A stretch of 64,000 nucleotides of DNA from Neolewinella marina (lineage in GTDB: Bacteria > Bacteroidota > Bacteroidia > Chitinophagales > Saprospiraceae): NCBI RefSeq assembly GCF_002631205.1, contig NZ_PDLO01000001.1, forward strand, positions 496,001 to 560,000, given 5' to 3'. This document shows, one piece after another, positions 24,350-32,111 of this stretch. Position numbers and translations under genes: made by a program. Every line of letters starts with the position of its first letter. Position 1 is the first letter of the stretch. The notes under the pieces are model-generated. The model saw nothing but the letters and a program-made list of their open reading frames with translations. It was not told the origin of the DNA and searched no databases.

Positions 24350-25201
24350 TTATACCCCGGCCCGCTCGTGCCGCCGGCCGATCTCGTTCCAGGGGGGGAG
24401 GTTGTCGGTGGAGACGCCCTGTTCGGCCAGCCATTCCCGGGCCGGGGCGTGGTTGCTGTCGTGGAGGGCCTTGGTGGCTGCGACCCGTTCCAGCTCGTCG
24501 CCTTCCCGGAAGGTCTTCTGCAAGCCGGGCAGCGAACGCTCGCTGACGAAGCCGGCCACGAAGCGCCACAGCTCCGGGCTGACGGGGCGGTGGGCCGACC
24601 ACCGTTCCTCGGCGTAGTCCAGGAAGATATCGGCCAGTTTCTGGTTCTTGCGCTCCTCGATGCGGTAGATGCGGTACATGGGACGCTGCATGAACTTGGC
24701 CTTGAGCACCATCTGGTTCCAGGCGTCCTCGGAGAGGTAGCGGGCCGGATAGGGATTGTCGAGGGCCAGGGCATCGAATACGCCCACCATGTTGGTGCGC
24801 AGTCCCTCGCGGGCGCGGTCGGTGAAGTCGCCGGCGTTACTCAGGAAATAGAGCCCCCGGTAGAGGGCCATCAGTTCCCGGTAGTCGGCGGTATTGAAGA
24901 GTTCCTCCAGCACGGCGTGGTTGTCGGACGGCGGCAGGGCACACATCAGCAGGATGCGCCCCAGCTCATCGTTCGTCCAGGAGGTGGCGCCGAAGTTGGG
25001 GTAGATGGCGTTGAAGGAGCTGTACTCCGCCTCCGTGAACTGCAGCTCGTCCTTGCCCAGAAACCTGGGACAGGCACCGAAGGCGAGGTAAAAGCTGCGT
25101 GGCTTGAAGTCCGTCTCCAGGGCGGCGAGTTTCCCCTCCAGCCAACGCCTCCCTTCGGGCGACAGGTGGCGAAGCAGGATGTGGTGGATGGTCCCGTTCA
25201 T
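24350..25201 (-). CDS. eboA: EboA domain-containing protein
   Basis: 283 residues, soluble, all-helical with HEAT-like character and no catalytic motif visible. The opening HHILLRHLSPEGRRWLEGKL, the motif FYLAFGACPRFLGK, and the C-terminal GFVSERSLPGLQKTF and ATKALHDSNHAPAREWL match EboA proteins of Bacteroidota. First gene of the ebo operon. The 115-base gap to uvrB upstream contains a variant of the dispersed 17-mer, and no consensus promoter is obvious. EboA is likely a scaffold or adaptor for the other Ebo proteins. This is inference. Confidence 0.88.
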   Translation of the reverse strand: MNGTIHHILLRHLSPEGRRWLEGKLAALETDFKPRSFYLAFGACPRFLGKDELQFTEAEYSSFNAIYPNFGATSWTNDELGRILLMCALPPSDNHAVLEELFNTADYRELMALYRGLYFLSNAGDFTDRAREGLRTNMVGVFDALALDNPYPARYLSEDAWNQMVLKAKFMQRPMYRIYRIEERKNQKLADIFLDYAEERWSAHRPVSPELWRFVAGFVSERSLPGLQKTFREGDELERVAATKALHDSNHAPAREWLAEQGVSTDNLPPWNEIGRRHERAGV

Positions 25202-25288
25202 GTCGAAAGCTAGCTATTTTTCCTGGGGAAGGAACTAATGCGGCGGCGGAAGGTTGGCCCATCGACCAGGCATTCACCGGGTGATCGG

Positions 25289-25305
25289 GCACCCGCGTGC
25301 GCGCC
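25289..25305 (+). repeat. Dispersed 17-mer, variant copy between uvrB and eboA
   Basis: Reads GCACCCGCGTGCGCGCC, two mismatches from the exact 17-mer. It lies 12 bases beyond the uvrB stop. The neighbouring bases can form a weak 6-bp hairpin (CGGGTG/CACCCG). Confidence 0.4.
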
Positions 25306-25316
25306 ACTGCGGATAA

Positions 25317-27362
25317 CTAGTTCTCCTTGAGGGCCATGGTGCCCATTTTGAGCTTCGCCTTCAGGGCGAATACCTCGTCGCGGTACTGGGCGGCACTCAT
25401 GAAGTCCAGCTCCTTGGCCGCTTTCTTCATTTTCCGCTCGGCTTCCTGGATGGCCAGCTCGACCTGCTCCCTGGTCATGGCCTGTAGGACGGGGTCGGCC
25501 GCCAGACTGGGCTGGGTGGATTCCACGTAGGCCTGCCGGTTCTTGCGGCCACGGATGTCGAGGATGGTACTGCGGTTGATGATTTCTTCCCGCGACTTGG
25601 CCAGGGTTACGGGGGTGATGCCGTTCTCCTCGTTGTAGGCCATCTGGATGGCGCGGCGGCGGTTGGTCTCGTCGATGGTGCGCCGCATAGAGTCCGTCAT
25701 CGTATCGGCGTAGAAGATCACCAGGCCATTGCTGTTCCGGGCGGCGCGGCCGGCCGTCTGCGTCAAGCTCCGTTCGTTGCGCAGGAAGCCTTCCTTGTCC
25801 GCGTCCAGGATGGCGACCAGGGAAACTTCCGGCAGGTCGAGTCCCTCCCGCAGCAAGTTCACGCCCACCAGCACGTCGAACTCGCCGAGGCGCAGGTCGC
25901 GCAGGATCTCCACCCGCTCCATGGTGTCGACTTCGGAGTGGATGTAGCGCACCTTTATGCTCATGTTGGCGAAGTAGGTCGTCAGCTCCTCGCTCATGCG
26001 CTTGGTCAGGGTGGTCACCAGCACCCGCTCATTCACCTTGCGGCGCTCGTCGATCTCCTCGATGAGGTCGTCGATCTGGTTGAGGCTCGGCCGAATCTCG
26101 ATGGGCGGATCGAGCAGTCCCGTAGGCCGGATAAGCTGTTCGACGATCTCACCGCCGGTCTGCTCCAGTTCGTAGTCGCCAGGGGTGGCGGATACGTAGA
26201 CCACCTGGTTGATCAGGCTTTCGAATTCGGTAAAGTTGAGCGGACGGTTGTCCATGGCCGAGGGCAGGCGGAAGCCGAAGTTGACCAGGGAAAGCTTGCG
26301 GGCGCGGTCACCGCCGAACATGCCGCGCACCTGGGGTACGGTGACGTGGCTCTCGTCGATGATCATCAGGTAGTCGTCCGGGAAGTAGTCGAGCAGGCAA
26401 AAGGGCCGCGTACCCGGGCGGCGACCGTCGAAGAAGCGGCTGTAGTTCTCTACCCCGTTGCAGTAGCCGAGCTCGCGCATCATCTCCAGGTCGAAGCTGG
26501 TGCGCTCGTGGATGCGCTTGGCTTCCAGCAGGCGGCCTTCCTTTTCGAAGTAGCGCTCCTGTTCGTAGAGCTCATCCTCGATGTTGCGGATGATGCCGTT
26601 CAGCCGCTCCTTCGGGGCCACGTAGAGGTTGGCCGGGAAGATGGCCGCGTTGCGCATGGTTTCGATCCGCTTACCGGATTCAATCTCGATGCGCTCGATG
26701 CTTTCGATCTCGTCGCCGAAGAACACCACCCGGTAGCCGAAGTCCACGTAGGGCAGGTTGATGTCGACCGTATCCCCCCGCACGCGGAAGGTGGCCCGGC
26801 GGAAGTCCGTCTCCGTGCGACTGTAGAGACTGTCGACCAGGTCGTAGAGGAAGCCGTTCCGGCTTTTGGTCTGCCCCACTTCCAGGCGGATGATGCCCGA
26901 CTTGTAATCCTCGGGGTTGCCCATGCCGTAGATCACCGATACCGAGGCCACGATGATGATGTCGCGGCGACCGCTCAGCAGGTTGGAGGTGGCCCGCAGC
27001 CGCAGTTTGTCGACCTCCTCGTTGATGGCCAGGTCCTTCTCGATGTAAGTATCGGAAGTAGAGATGTAGGCTTCCGGCTGGTAGTAGTCGTAGTAGCTGA
27101 CGAAGTACTCCACGGCGTTGTCCGGGAAAAACTCCTTGAACTCCCCGTAGAGCTGGGCGGTCAGCGTCTTGTTGTGGGTCAGGACCAGGGTGGGCCGGTT
27201 CAACTGGGCGATGGCGTTGGCCATCGTGAAGGTCTTACCCGAGCCGGTCACCCCGAGGAGGACCTGGGCGCGTTCCCCTTCGCGGACGCCGTGGACCAGT
27301 TTTTCGATGGCCTGGGGCTGGTCGCCGGTGGGGGAAAATTTCGAGGTCAGGTTGAAGGCCAT
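25317..27362 (-). CDS. uvrB: Excinuclease ABC subunit UvrB
   Basis: Damage-verifying helicase-like subunit of nucleotide excision repair. 681 residues, normal length. Walker A GVTGSGKT at residues 37-44. The beta-hairpin that threads DNA is YYDYYQPEAYISTSDTYIEKD (given in part), and the DEAD-like box is MIIDESHVTVPQ. Helicase motifs include YVSATPGDYE, VGVNLLREGLDLPEVS and QTAGRAARN. The C-terminal UVR motif that binds UvrC is at about 640-675 (LDFMSAAQYRDEVFALK). It stands between trmD and the ebo operon on the same strand, 59 bases after trmD. Confidence 0.98.
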   Translation of the reverse strand: MAFNLTSKFSPTGDQPQAIEKLVHGVREGERAQVLLGVTGSGKTFTMANAIAQLNRPTLVLTHNKTLTAQLYGEFKEFFPDNAVEYFVSYYDYYQPEAYISTSDTYIEKDLAINEEVDKLRLRATSNLLSGRRDIIIVASVSVIYGMGNPEDYKSGIIRLEVGQTKSRNGFLYDLVDSLYSRTETDFRRATFRVRGDTVDINLPYVDFGYRVVFFGDEIESIERIEIESGKRIETMRNAAIFPANLYVAPKERLNGIIRNIEDELYEQERYFEKEGRLLEAKRIHERTSFDLEMMRELGYCNGVENYSRFFDGRRPGTRPFCLLDYFPDDYLMIIDESHVTVPQVRGMFGGDRARKLSLVNFGFRLPSAMDNRPLNFTEFESLINQVVYVSATPGDYELEQTGGEIVEQLIRPTGLLDPPIEIRPSLNQIDDLIEEIDERRKVNERVLVTTLTKRMSEELTTYFANMSIKVRYIHSEVDTMERVEILRDLRLGEFDVLVGVNLLREGLDLPEVSLVAILDADKEGFLRNERSLTQTAGRAARNSNGLVIFYADTMTDSMRRTIDETNRRRAIQMAYNEENGITPVTLAKSREEIINRSTILDIRGRKNRQAYVESTQPSLAADPVLQAMTREQVELAIQEAERKMKKAAKELDFMSAAQYRDEVFALKAKLKMGTMALKEN

Positions 27363-27421
27363 GGGAGGTAGGGGTTGCGGGTCCTTTGGGAACCGCTGTC
27401 GCGGGTAATTGTTGGTTACCG

Positions 27422-28114
27422 TCAGTCGTCGGCCAGCTCATCCCCCAGCAGGTCGGGCCGCCGCTGGCGGGTCCGTTCCAGCGCCTGTTCCTCCCGCCAC
27501 GCCTCGATGGCCCCGGTGTCGCCGCTGCGCAGGATGGCCGGCACCTCGCGCCCCCGCCACTCGGCCGGACGGGTATACACCGGCGGGGCAAGGAGATCGT
27601 CCTGGAAGGTATCGGTCAGGGCGCTGGTTTCATCGCCGATCACCCCCGGCAACAACCGGCCGATGCTGTCGACCACCACGGCGGCGGCCAGCTCTCCTCC
27701 GGAGAGGACGTAGTCGCCGATACTGATCTCCAGGGTCACGTAGGTTTCGCGGATGCGCTCGTCGATGCCTTTGTAATGGCCGCAGATCAGCAGCAGGTTC
27801 TGGCAGAGGCTCAGGCGGTTGGCGCGACGCTGGGCGTAGCGCTCCCCGTCGGGGGTCAGGTAGATCACCTCATCGTAGTCGCGCTCGGCGCGCAGCTCAT
27901 CGATCAGGGCGGCGAGGGGTTCGCAGCGCATGACCATGCCGGCTCCGCCGCCAAACTGATAATCGTCCACGCTGTTGTGCTTGCCCAGGCCGTAGGGCCG
28001 CAGGTCGTGGACGCGCACCGTGAGCAGGTTCTTGTCCTGGGCCCGCTGCATGATGGAGTGGGAAAGCGGGCTGTCGAGCAGTTCGGGAACGGTGGAGATG
28101 ATGTCGATGTGCAA
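27422..28114 (-). CDS. trmD: tRNA (guanine-N1-)-methyltransferase
   Basis: Methylates G37 of tRNAs from S-adenosylmethionine, preventing frameshifts. 230 residues. The SPOUT knot regions are clear: [15 protein letters not shown] and [19 protein letters not shown]. Others are [17 protein letters not shown] and [11 protein letters not shown]. The start codon is TTG at 28114 ([12 protein letters not shown]), supported by alignment with the usual M-x-I-x-I-I-S start; no ATG or GTG in frame upstream fits. A TACCTTTG promoter element lies 20 bases upstream, and the inverted-repeat cluster lies beyond that. It is not in the usual rpsP-rimM-trmD-rplS operon. Confidence 0.97.
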   Translation of the reverse strand: MHIDIISTVPELLDSPLSHSIMQRAQDKNLLTVRVHDLRPYGLGKHNSVDDYQFGGGAGMVMRCEPLAALIDELRAERDYDEVIYLTPDGERYAQRRANRLSLCQNLLLICGHYKGIDERIRETYVTLEISIGDYVLSGGELAAAVVVDSIGRLLPGVIGDETSALTDTFQDDLLAPPVYTRPAEWRGREVPAILRSGDTGAIEAWREEQALERTRQRRPDLLGDELADD

Positions 28115-28134
28115 GGTTGGGGGCTTTGGGGGGG

Positions 28135-28142
28135 CAAAGGTA
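28135..28142 (-). promoter_or_regulatory. -7 promoter element TACCTTTG for trmD
   Basis: Full TAnnTTTG match on the minus strand, 20 bases before the TTG start. It lies 21 bases from the nearest arm of the inverted-repeat cluster, so the repeats fall in the -33 region and upstream. Confidence 0.55.
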
Positions 28143-28163
28143 AGGGTTGGTCCAACGCTGTAT

Positions 28164-28219
28164 CATTGGACCACTAAGTCGTCCAACGCTGAATCGTTGG
28201 ACGACTTAGTGGTCCAATG
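28164..28219. repeat. Perfect 25-bp inverted repeat, unit 1
   Basis: Arms 28164-28188 and 28195-28219 are exact reverse complements, 25 bp, with loop CTGAAT. The inner part TCGTCCAACG/CGTTGGACGA forms the stem top. Each arm contains a smaller imperfect palindrome (TTGGACCACTAAGTCGTCCAA). No T-run follows on either side. It lies between the MBL-fold gene and trmD. Confidence 0.9.
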
Positions 28220-28224
28220 GAAAG

Positions 28225-28283
28225 TGGTCGGACCATTAAGTGGTCCGACGACTAACCGGTCGGACCACTTAATGGTCCGACCA
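28225..28283. repeat. Perfect 25-bp inverted repeat, unit 2
   Basis: Arms 28225-28249 and 28259-28283 are exact reverse complements, 25 bp, with spacer GACTAACCG. Each arm is itself a palindrome: GTCGGACCA-TTAAG-TGGTCCGAC, 9-bp stem and 5-base loop, so either one long hairpin or two short ones can form. It ends one base from the stop codon of the MBL-fold gene (28285) and five bases from unit 1. The two units share the word theme GGACCA/TGGTCC with TTAAG or CTAAG cores but differ elsewhere. Confidence 0.9.
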
Positions 28284-28284
28284 G

Positions 28285-29304
28285 CTACCCCGCCCCCCAC
28301 CACCAGGGCTCGTTCACCGCCGGCTGCAGCAGGCGGTCTGCCAGTCCGTGTTCGTTCATCAGCTGGGCGGACCAGAGGATGGGCTCCGAAGGGGGTTCGT
28401 AGCTGAGGTCGTAGGTGCCGTGGTGCATCGGCCACCAGTAGGTAGCTCCGAGGTCGCGGTAACCCTGGAAGGCTTCCGCCGGGTTGGCGTGGTTGCTCTG
28501 CATCATGAAGTCGGGCTTATACGCACCGATGCCCATCAAGGCCACGTCGATGCCCGGAAACATGGTCCCGATCTCCTTCCAGTATGGCGTGGCGGCGCTG
28601 TCGCCCCCGAAGTAAATGCGGCGTGCGGCCCCACCCTCCCCCACCGTGACCATGAAACTGCCCCACAATCGCCGGTTAAAGTCGGTGAGCCGCCGCCGGC
28701 ACCAGTGACGGGTAGGCAGGAAATAGACCTCCACGCCGGTACCCGAAAGATCATAGCGCTGGAACCAGGCGGCCTCCTCTATTGGCACCTCCCCTACCCA
28801 ATCGCCGATCACGTCAGTCATCCGCAGAGGCGCCAGCACCTTGCGTATGGCGTTGTTGGCGCACAGGGCGCGAATGCTCTTTTCGTCCACGTGGTCGCGG
28901 TGGTCGTGGCTCAGCAACAGGTAGTCGATGCCCTCCAGCTGACGGTAGTCGAAGGGCGGGCGTACCCGACGGGGTACGAGGGGCATATCTTCCAGCTGGG
29001 GGTCGGTCAGGAACCGCAGTCCATTGAGTTGCATCAGAAAGAAGGCGTGCCCCAGCCACACGATGTAGTTGCGGGACCGGTCCGCCAGGTAACCCACGTC
29101 GGGGTGCACCGGCGGCCGCCAGGAATCGGCCTTCTTCTGGGCCCGCTGGGGGTTGCGGGTCAGCATCATCTTGAGTACCGGGGGCCAGCTGGCGCGGAAG
29201 GGATGGCGGAGGTACTGGAACTGTCCGTCGATGACCGGATTCCCCCGCCAGCGGCCGGCCTGGGCGGGGTGAACGGGGAGGTCGGGATTGAGGAGGTATT
29301 CCAT
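28285..29304 (-). CDS. MBL-fold metallohydrolase, NAPE-PLD/UlaG-like
   Basis: A 339-residue zinc hydrolase of the metallo-beta-lactamase superfamily with no signal peptide. The HxHxDH motif SHDHRDHVD has H133, H135, D137 and H138. Later ligands are in TRHWCRRR, FGGDSAATPYW and MHHGTYDLSYEPP. The arrangement resembles bacterial relatives of N-acyl-phosphatidylethanolamine phospholipase D, commonly tied to lipid phosphodiester cleavage. The native substrate is unknown. It ends directly against the inverted-repeat cluster. A 252-base divergent gap separates it from the pectin locus; in that gap I see no clear promoter beyond a weak TACATTTA at about 29468. Confidence 0.85.
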   Translation of the reverse strand: MEYLLNPDLPVHPAQAGRWRGNPVIDGQFQYLRHPFRASWPPVLKMMLTRNPQRAQKKADSWRPPVHPDVGYLADRSRNYIVWLGHAFFLMQLNGLRFLTDPQLEDMPLVPRRVRPPFDYRQLEGIDYLLLSHDHRDHVDEKSIRALCANNAIRKVLAPLRMTDVIGDWVGEVPIEEAAWFQRYDLSGTGVEVYFLPTRHWCRRRLTDFNRRLWGSFMVTVGEGGAARRIYFGGDSAATPYWKEIGTMFPGIDVALMGIGAYKPDFMMQSNHANPAEAFQGYRDLGATYWWPMHHGTYDLSYEPPSEPILWSAQLMNEHGLADRLLQPAVNEPWWWGAG

Positions 29305-29556
29305 GGCTTCAAGTGGCGGGGGCGCGGGTTCCGCGTCCGGCCCTGATGCAACGTCAATTGGCGGTACGGATGTTGACGCCGACCGCTGCCAACGCCCGGG
29401 ATCCGGCGAAAGTGAAAAACGGAGCGGAGGTTGTGAATTCCTGCTAGCGGGGTGGCCGGAGACCGCAGATACATTTACGACACCGGCGTTTTCGGGCCTT
29501 TTCCCCGTTCCGCCGGCCGTCGATTATACCGCCCCCCGGGCGGCCAACTACCTGCC

Positions 29557-31155
29557 GTGAAGCTCATCTGCTACCTATTCATCCTGCTAGTTATTCCCAT
29601 GGTGGCGCTGTCCGCCCAGGAGCAGCAGCCGGACCTGCCGGCCGGCACCTACCGCAACCCCATTATCCACGCCGACTACTCCGACCCCGACGTGGTCCGG
29701 GTAGGCGATGACTTCTACCTCACGGCCTCGAGCTTCAACGCCGCCCCCGGTCTGCCGATTCTGCATTCCCGCGATCTGGTCAACTGGCGACTCATCAACC
29801 ATGCCCTGCCGCGGCAGGTTCCCCTCGACACCTTTGCCCGCCCCCAGCACGGCAACGGGGTATGGGCGCCGGCGATCCGCTATCACGACGGCTACTTCTA
29901 CATCTACTGGGGCGACCCCGACTTCGGCATCTATATGGTCCGCACCCAGGACCCGGCCGGACGCTGGGAAGACCCGGTGCTGGTACAGGCCGCCCGGGGG
30001 TGGATCGACCCCTGCCCCCTCTGGGATGAGGACGGCAAGGCCTACCTGGTGCACGCCTTCGCCGGCAGCCGCGCCGGCCTCAAGAGTGTGATAGTCGTGC
30101 ACGAAATGTCGCCCGACGGTACCCATTTGCTCGACGACGGGGTGCTGGTCTTCGACGGTCACGCCCACCACGGCACCATCGAAGGGACCAAGTTCCACAA
30201 GAGCAACGGCTACTACTACATTCTGGCCCCCGCCGGAGGAGTAGCCACCGGCTGGCAGACCGTCCTCCGCTCCCGCTCGGTCTTCGGCCCCTACGAGGAG
30301 CAGGTGGTCCTTCATCAGGGGGATACAGACGTGAACGGTCCCCACCAGGGAGCCTGGGTGGAATTAGCCAACGGCGACGACTGGTTCATTCACTTTCAGG
30401 AGAAGCAACCCTACGGCCGCATCGTCCACCTGCAGCCCGCCCGGTGGGAGGCCGACTGGCTCCGCATCGGTGTGGACCGCAACCGCGATGGCATCGGGGA
30501 GCCGGTAGCAGAGTACACGGTTCCGGCTACGGCCCATCCTGCCCGGAGCGTCACCCCCCTGGCTACCGACGACGAGTTCAACCAGCCCCGCCTGGCCCTG
30601 CAGTGGCAGTGGCACGCCAACCCAAAAGCGGAATGGGCCTTCCCGACAGCTATGGGCTTCCTGCGCCTGAACCCGGTCATCAACGGCGACTGGCGCAATC
30701 TCTGGGAAGCCCCTAACCTGCTGCTGACCAAGCTGCCGTCAGAGTCTTTCACCGCCACCACCAAACTCGCCTTCTCTCCCCACCACGACGGGGAGCAGAG
30801 CGGGCTGATTGTGATGGGACGCGACTATGCTTACCTCACCGTCGAGCAGCACAAAGGGGAGCCGCGCCTCAAATTCGTTCACTGCCCCGGCGCCGAGAAC
30901 GGGGCCGCCGAGCGCATCATGGCTACCGCCGCGCTGGAGGGCCAAGAGGTCTTTCTGCGGTTGAGCATGGCCCCCGGCGGCTTGACCCAGTTCGCCTACA
31001 GCTCCGACGGCCAATCCTTCCGCACCCTCGGCCCGCCCTTCCAGGCCCGGGAGGGCAAATGGATCGGCGCCAAGATGGGGCTGTTCGCCAACCGGCCCCG
31101 CCACGAGAACGACGGGGGCTACTTCGATTACGATTGGTTCCGCGTTACACCATGA
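29557..31155 (+). CDS. Secreted GH43-family glycosidase with C-terminal beta-sandwich
   Basis: Likely an alpha-L-arabinofuranosidase or beta-xylosidase acting on pectin side chains. 532 residues from GTG 29557, which opens a signal peptide (VKLICYLFILLVIPMVALSA). An upstream in-frame start at 29452 would precede the signal with 35 unrelated residues. The five-bladed propeller shows the base Asp at about 43 (ADYSDPDV), GVWAPAIRYHDGYFYIYW, the pKa-tuning Asp (GWIDPCPLWDEDG) and the acid Glu (TIEGTKFHKSNGYYY). Residues from about 345 form a GH43 C2-type concanavalin-like domain (DDEFNQPRLALQWQW). Its stop shares ATGA with the CE8 start, so the two are coupled. Confidence 0.88.
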   Translation: MKLICYLFILLVIPMVALSAQEQQPDLPAGTYRNPIIHADYSDPDVVRVGDDFYLTASSFNAAPGLPILHSRDLVNWRLINHALPRQVPLDTFARPQHGNGVWAPAIRYHDGYFYIYWGDPDFGIYMVRTQDPAGRWEDPVLVQAARGWIDPCPLWDEDGKAYLVHAFAGSRAGLKSVIVVHEMSPDGTHLLDDGVLVFDGHAHHGTIEGTKFHKSNGYYYILAPAGGVATGWQTVLRSRSVFGPYEEQVVLHQGDTDVNGPHQGAWVELANGDDWFIHFQEKQPYGRIVHLQPARWEADWLRIGVDRNRDGIGEPVAEYTVPATAHPARSVTPLATDDEFNQPRLALQWQWHANPKAEWAFPTAMGFLRLNPVINGDWRNLWEAPNLLLTKLPSESFTATTKLAFSPHHDGEQSGLIVMGRDYAYLTVEQHKGEPRLKFVHCPGAENGAAERIMATAALEGQEVFLRLSMAPGGLTQFAYSSDGQSFRTLGPPFQAREGKWIGAKMGLFANRPRHENDGGYFDYDWFRVTP

Positions 31156-32108
31156 AGCATCTCCTCCCCATTCTCCTGCTGATGATCACTGCGGCTGCCC
31201 TGCCGGCCCAGTACGCCGTCGACCTCTACGTGGCCGCGGACGGTTCCGCGGAATTCACCCGCATCCAGGACGCCATTGACGCCACCAAAGCCTTTCCGGA
31301 CGAGCGCATCACCATTCACATCAAGGCCGGCGTCTACGAGGAGCAGGTAGAGGTCCACGCCTGGAATAACCGCCTCACGCTCGCGGGCGCCCACGCCGAC
31401 TCGACCATCATCCGGTTCGGGGCCTACTTCGACAGCATCGGGCGGGGCCGCAACAGCACCTTCCACACCCCTACCCTGCGCGTGCGGGGCGACGACTTCC
31501 GCGCAACCGGCCTCACCGTGGCCAATACCGCCGGGCCGGTAGGCCAGGCCATAGCGGTGGCCGTCGAGGCGGACCGGGCGGAGTTCCACCGTTGCCGTTT
31601 CCTCGGCCACCAGGATACCCTCTACGCCGACGAGGCCAACACCCGGCAGTACTATCGGGAATGCTACATCGAAGGCACCACTGACTTCATCTTCGGGGCC
31701 GCCACCGCCCTGTTCGAGAACTGCACCCTCCACAGCAAGGCGGACTCCTACATCACCGCGGCCAGCACCCCGCCCGGGCGCGACTACGGCTTCGTCTTCC
31801 TCAATTGTCGACTCACCGCCGACCCCGCGGTCACGGCCGTCTACCTCGGGCGCCCCTGGCGCAGCAACGCCAGGACGGTCTTCCTCCACAGCGAATTGGG
31901 CGCCCACATCCTGCCGGCAGGCTGGGACAATTGGAACGACCCCGCCCGCGAAGCCACGGTATTCTACGCCGAATACGGCAATACGGGGCCGGGAGCCGCC
32001 GCCGGCGCACGGGTGCCGTGGAGCCGGCAACTGAGCCCGCGAGAAGCCCGACGCTACCGCAAATCCGAGATCCTCAAACCCTTTGCCCTGCCTCCGATGG
32101 CAGACTGA
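31152..32108 (+). CDS. Pectinesterase (CE8)
   Basis: Removes methyl esters from homogalacturonan, exposing it to the lyases and GH28. 318 residues with a signal peptide (MKHLLPILLLMITAAALPA). Right-handed beta-helix. Catalytic residues: Q154-D155 in GHQDTLYA, nucleophile D178 in EGTTDFIFGAA, and the Arg in YLGRPWRSNA near residue 235. All three signatures are intact. The ATG at 31152 overlaps the GH43 stop by four bases. The longer open frame upstream is not used. The DUF4861 gene begins three bases after its stop. Confidence 0.95.
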   Translation: MKHLLPILLLMITAAALPAQYAVDLYVAADGSAEFTRIQDAIDATKAFPDERITIHIKAGVYEEQVEVHAWNNRLTLAGAHADSTIIRFGAYFDSIGRGRNSTFHTPTLRVRGDDFRATGLTVANTAGPVGQAIAVAVEADRAEFHRCRFLGHQDTLYADEANTRQYYRECYIEGTTDFIFGAATALFENCTLHSKADSYITAASTPPGRDYGFVFLNCRLTADPAVTAVYLGRPWRSNARTVFLHSELGAHILPAGWDNWNDPAREATVFYAEYGNTGPGAAAGARVPWSRQLSPREARRYRKSEILKPFALPPMAD

Positions 32109-32111
32109 CCT

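Noticed and set aside
28146-28283. Possible CRISPR array
   Set aside because: The units are inverted and not direct repeats, the spacing is not regular, only two units exist, and no cas gene is near.
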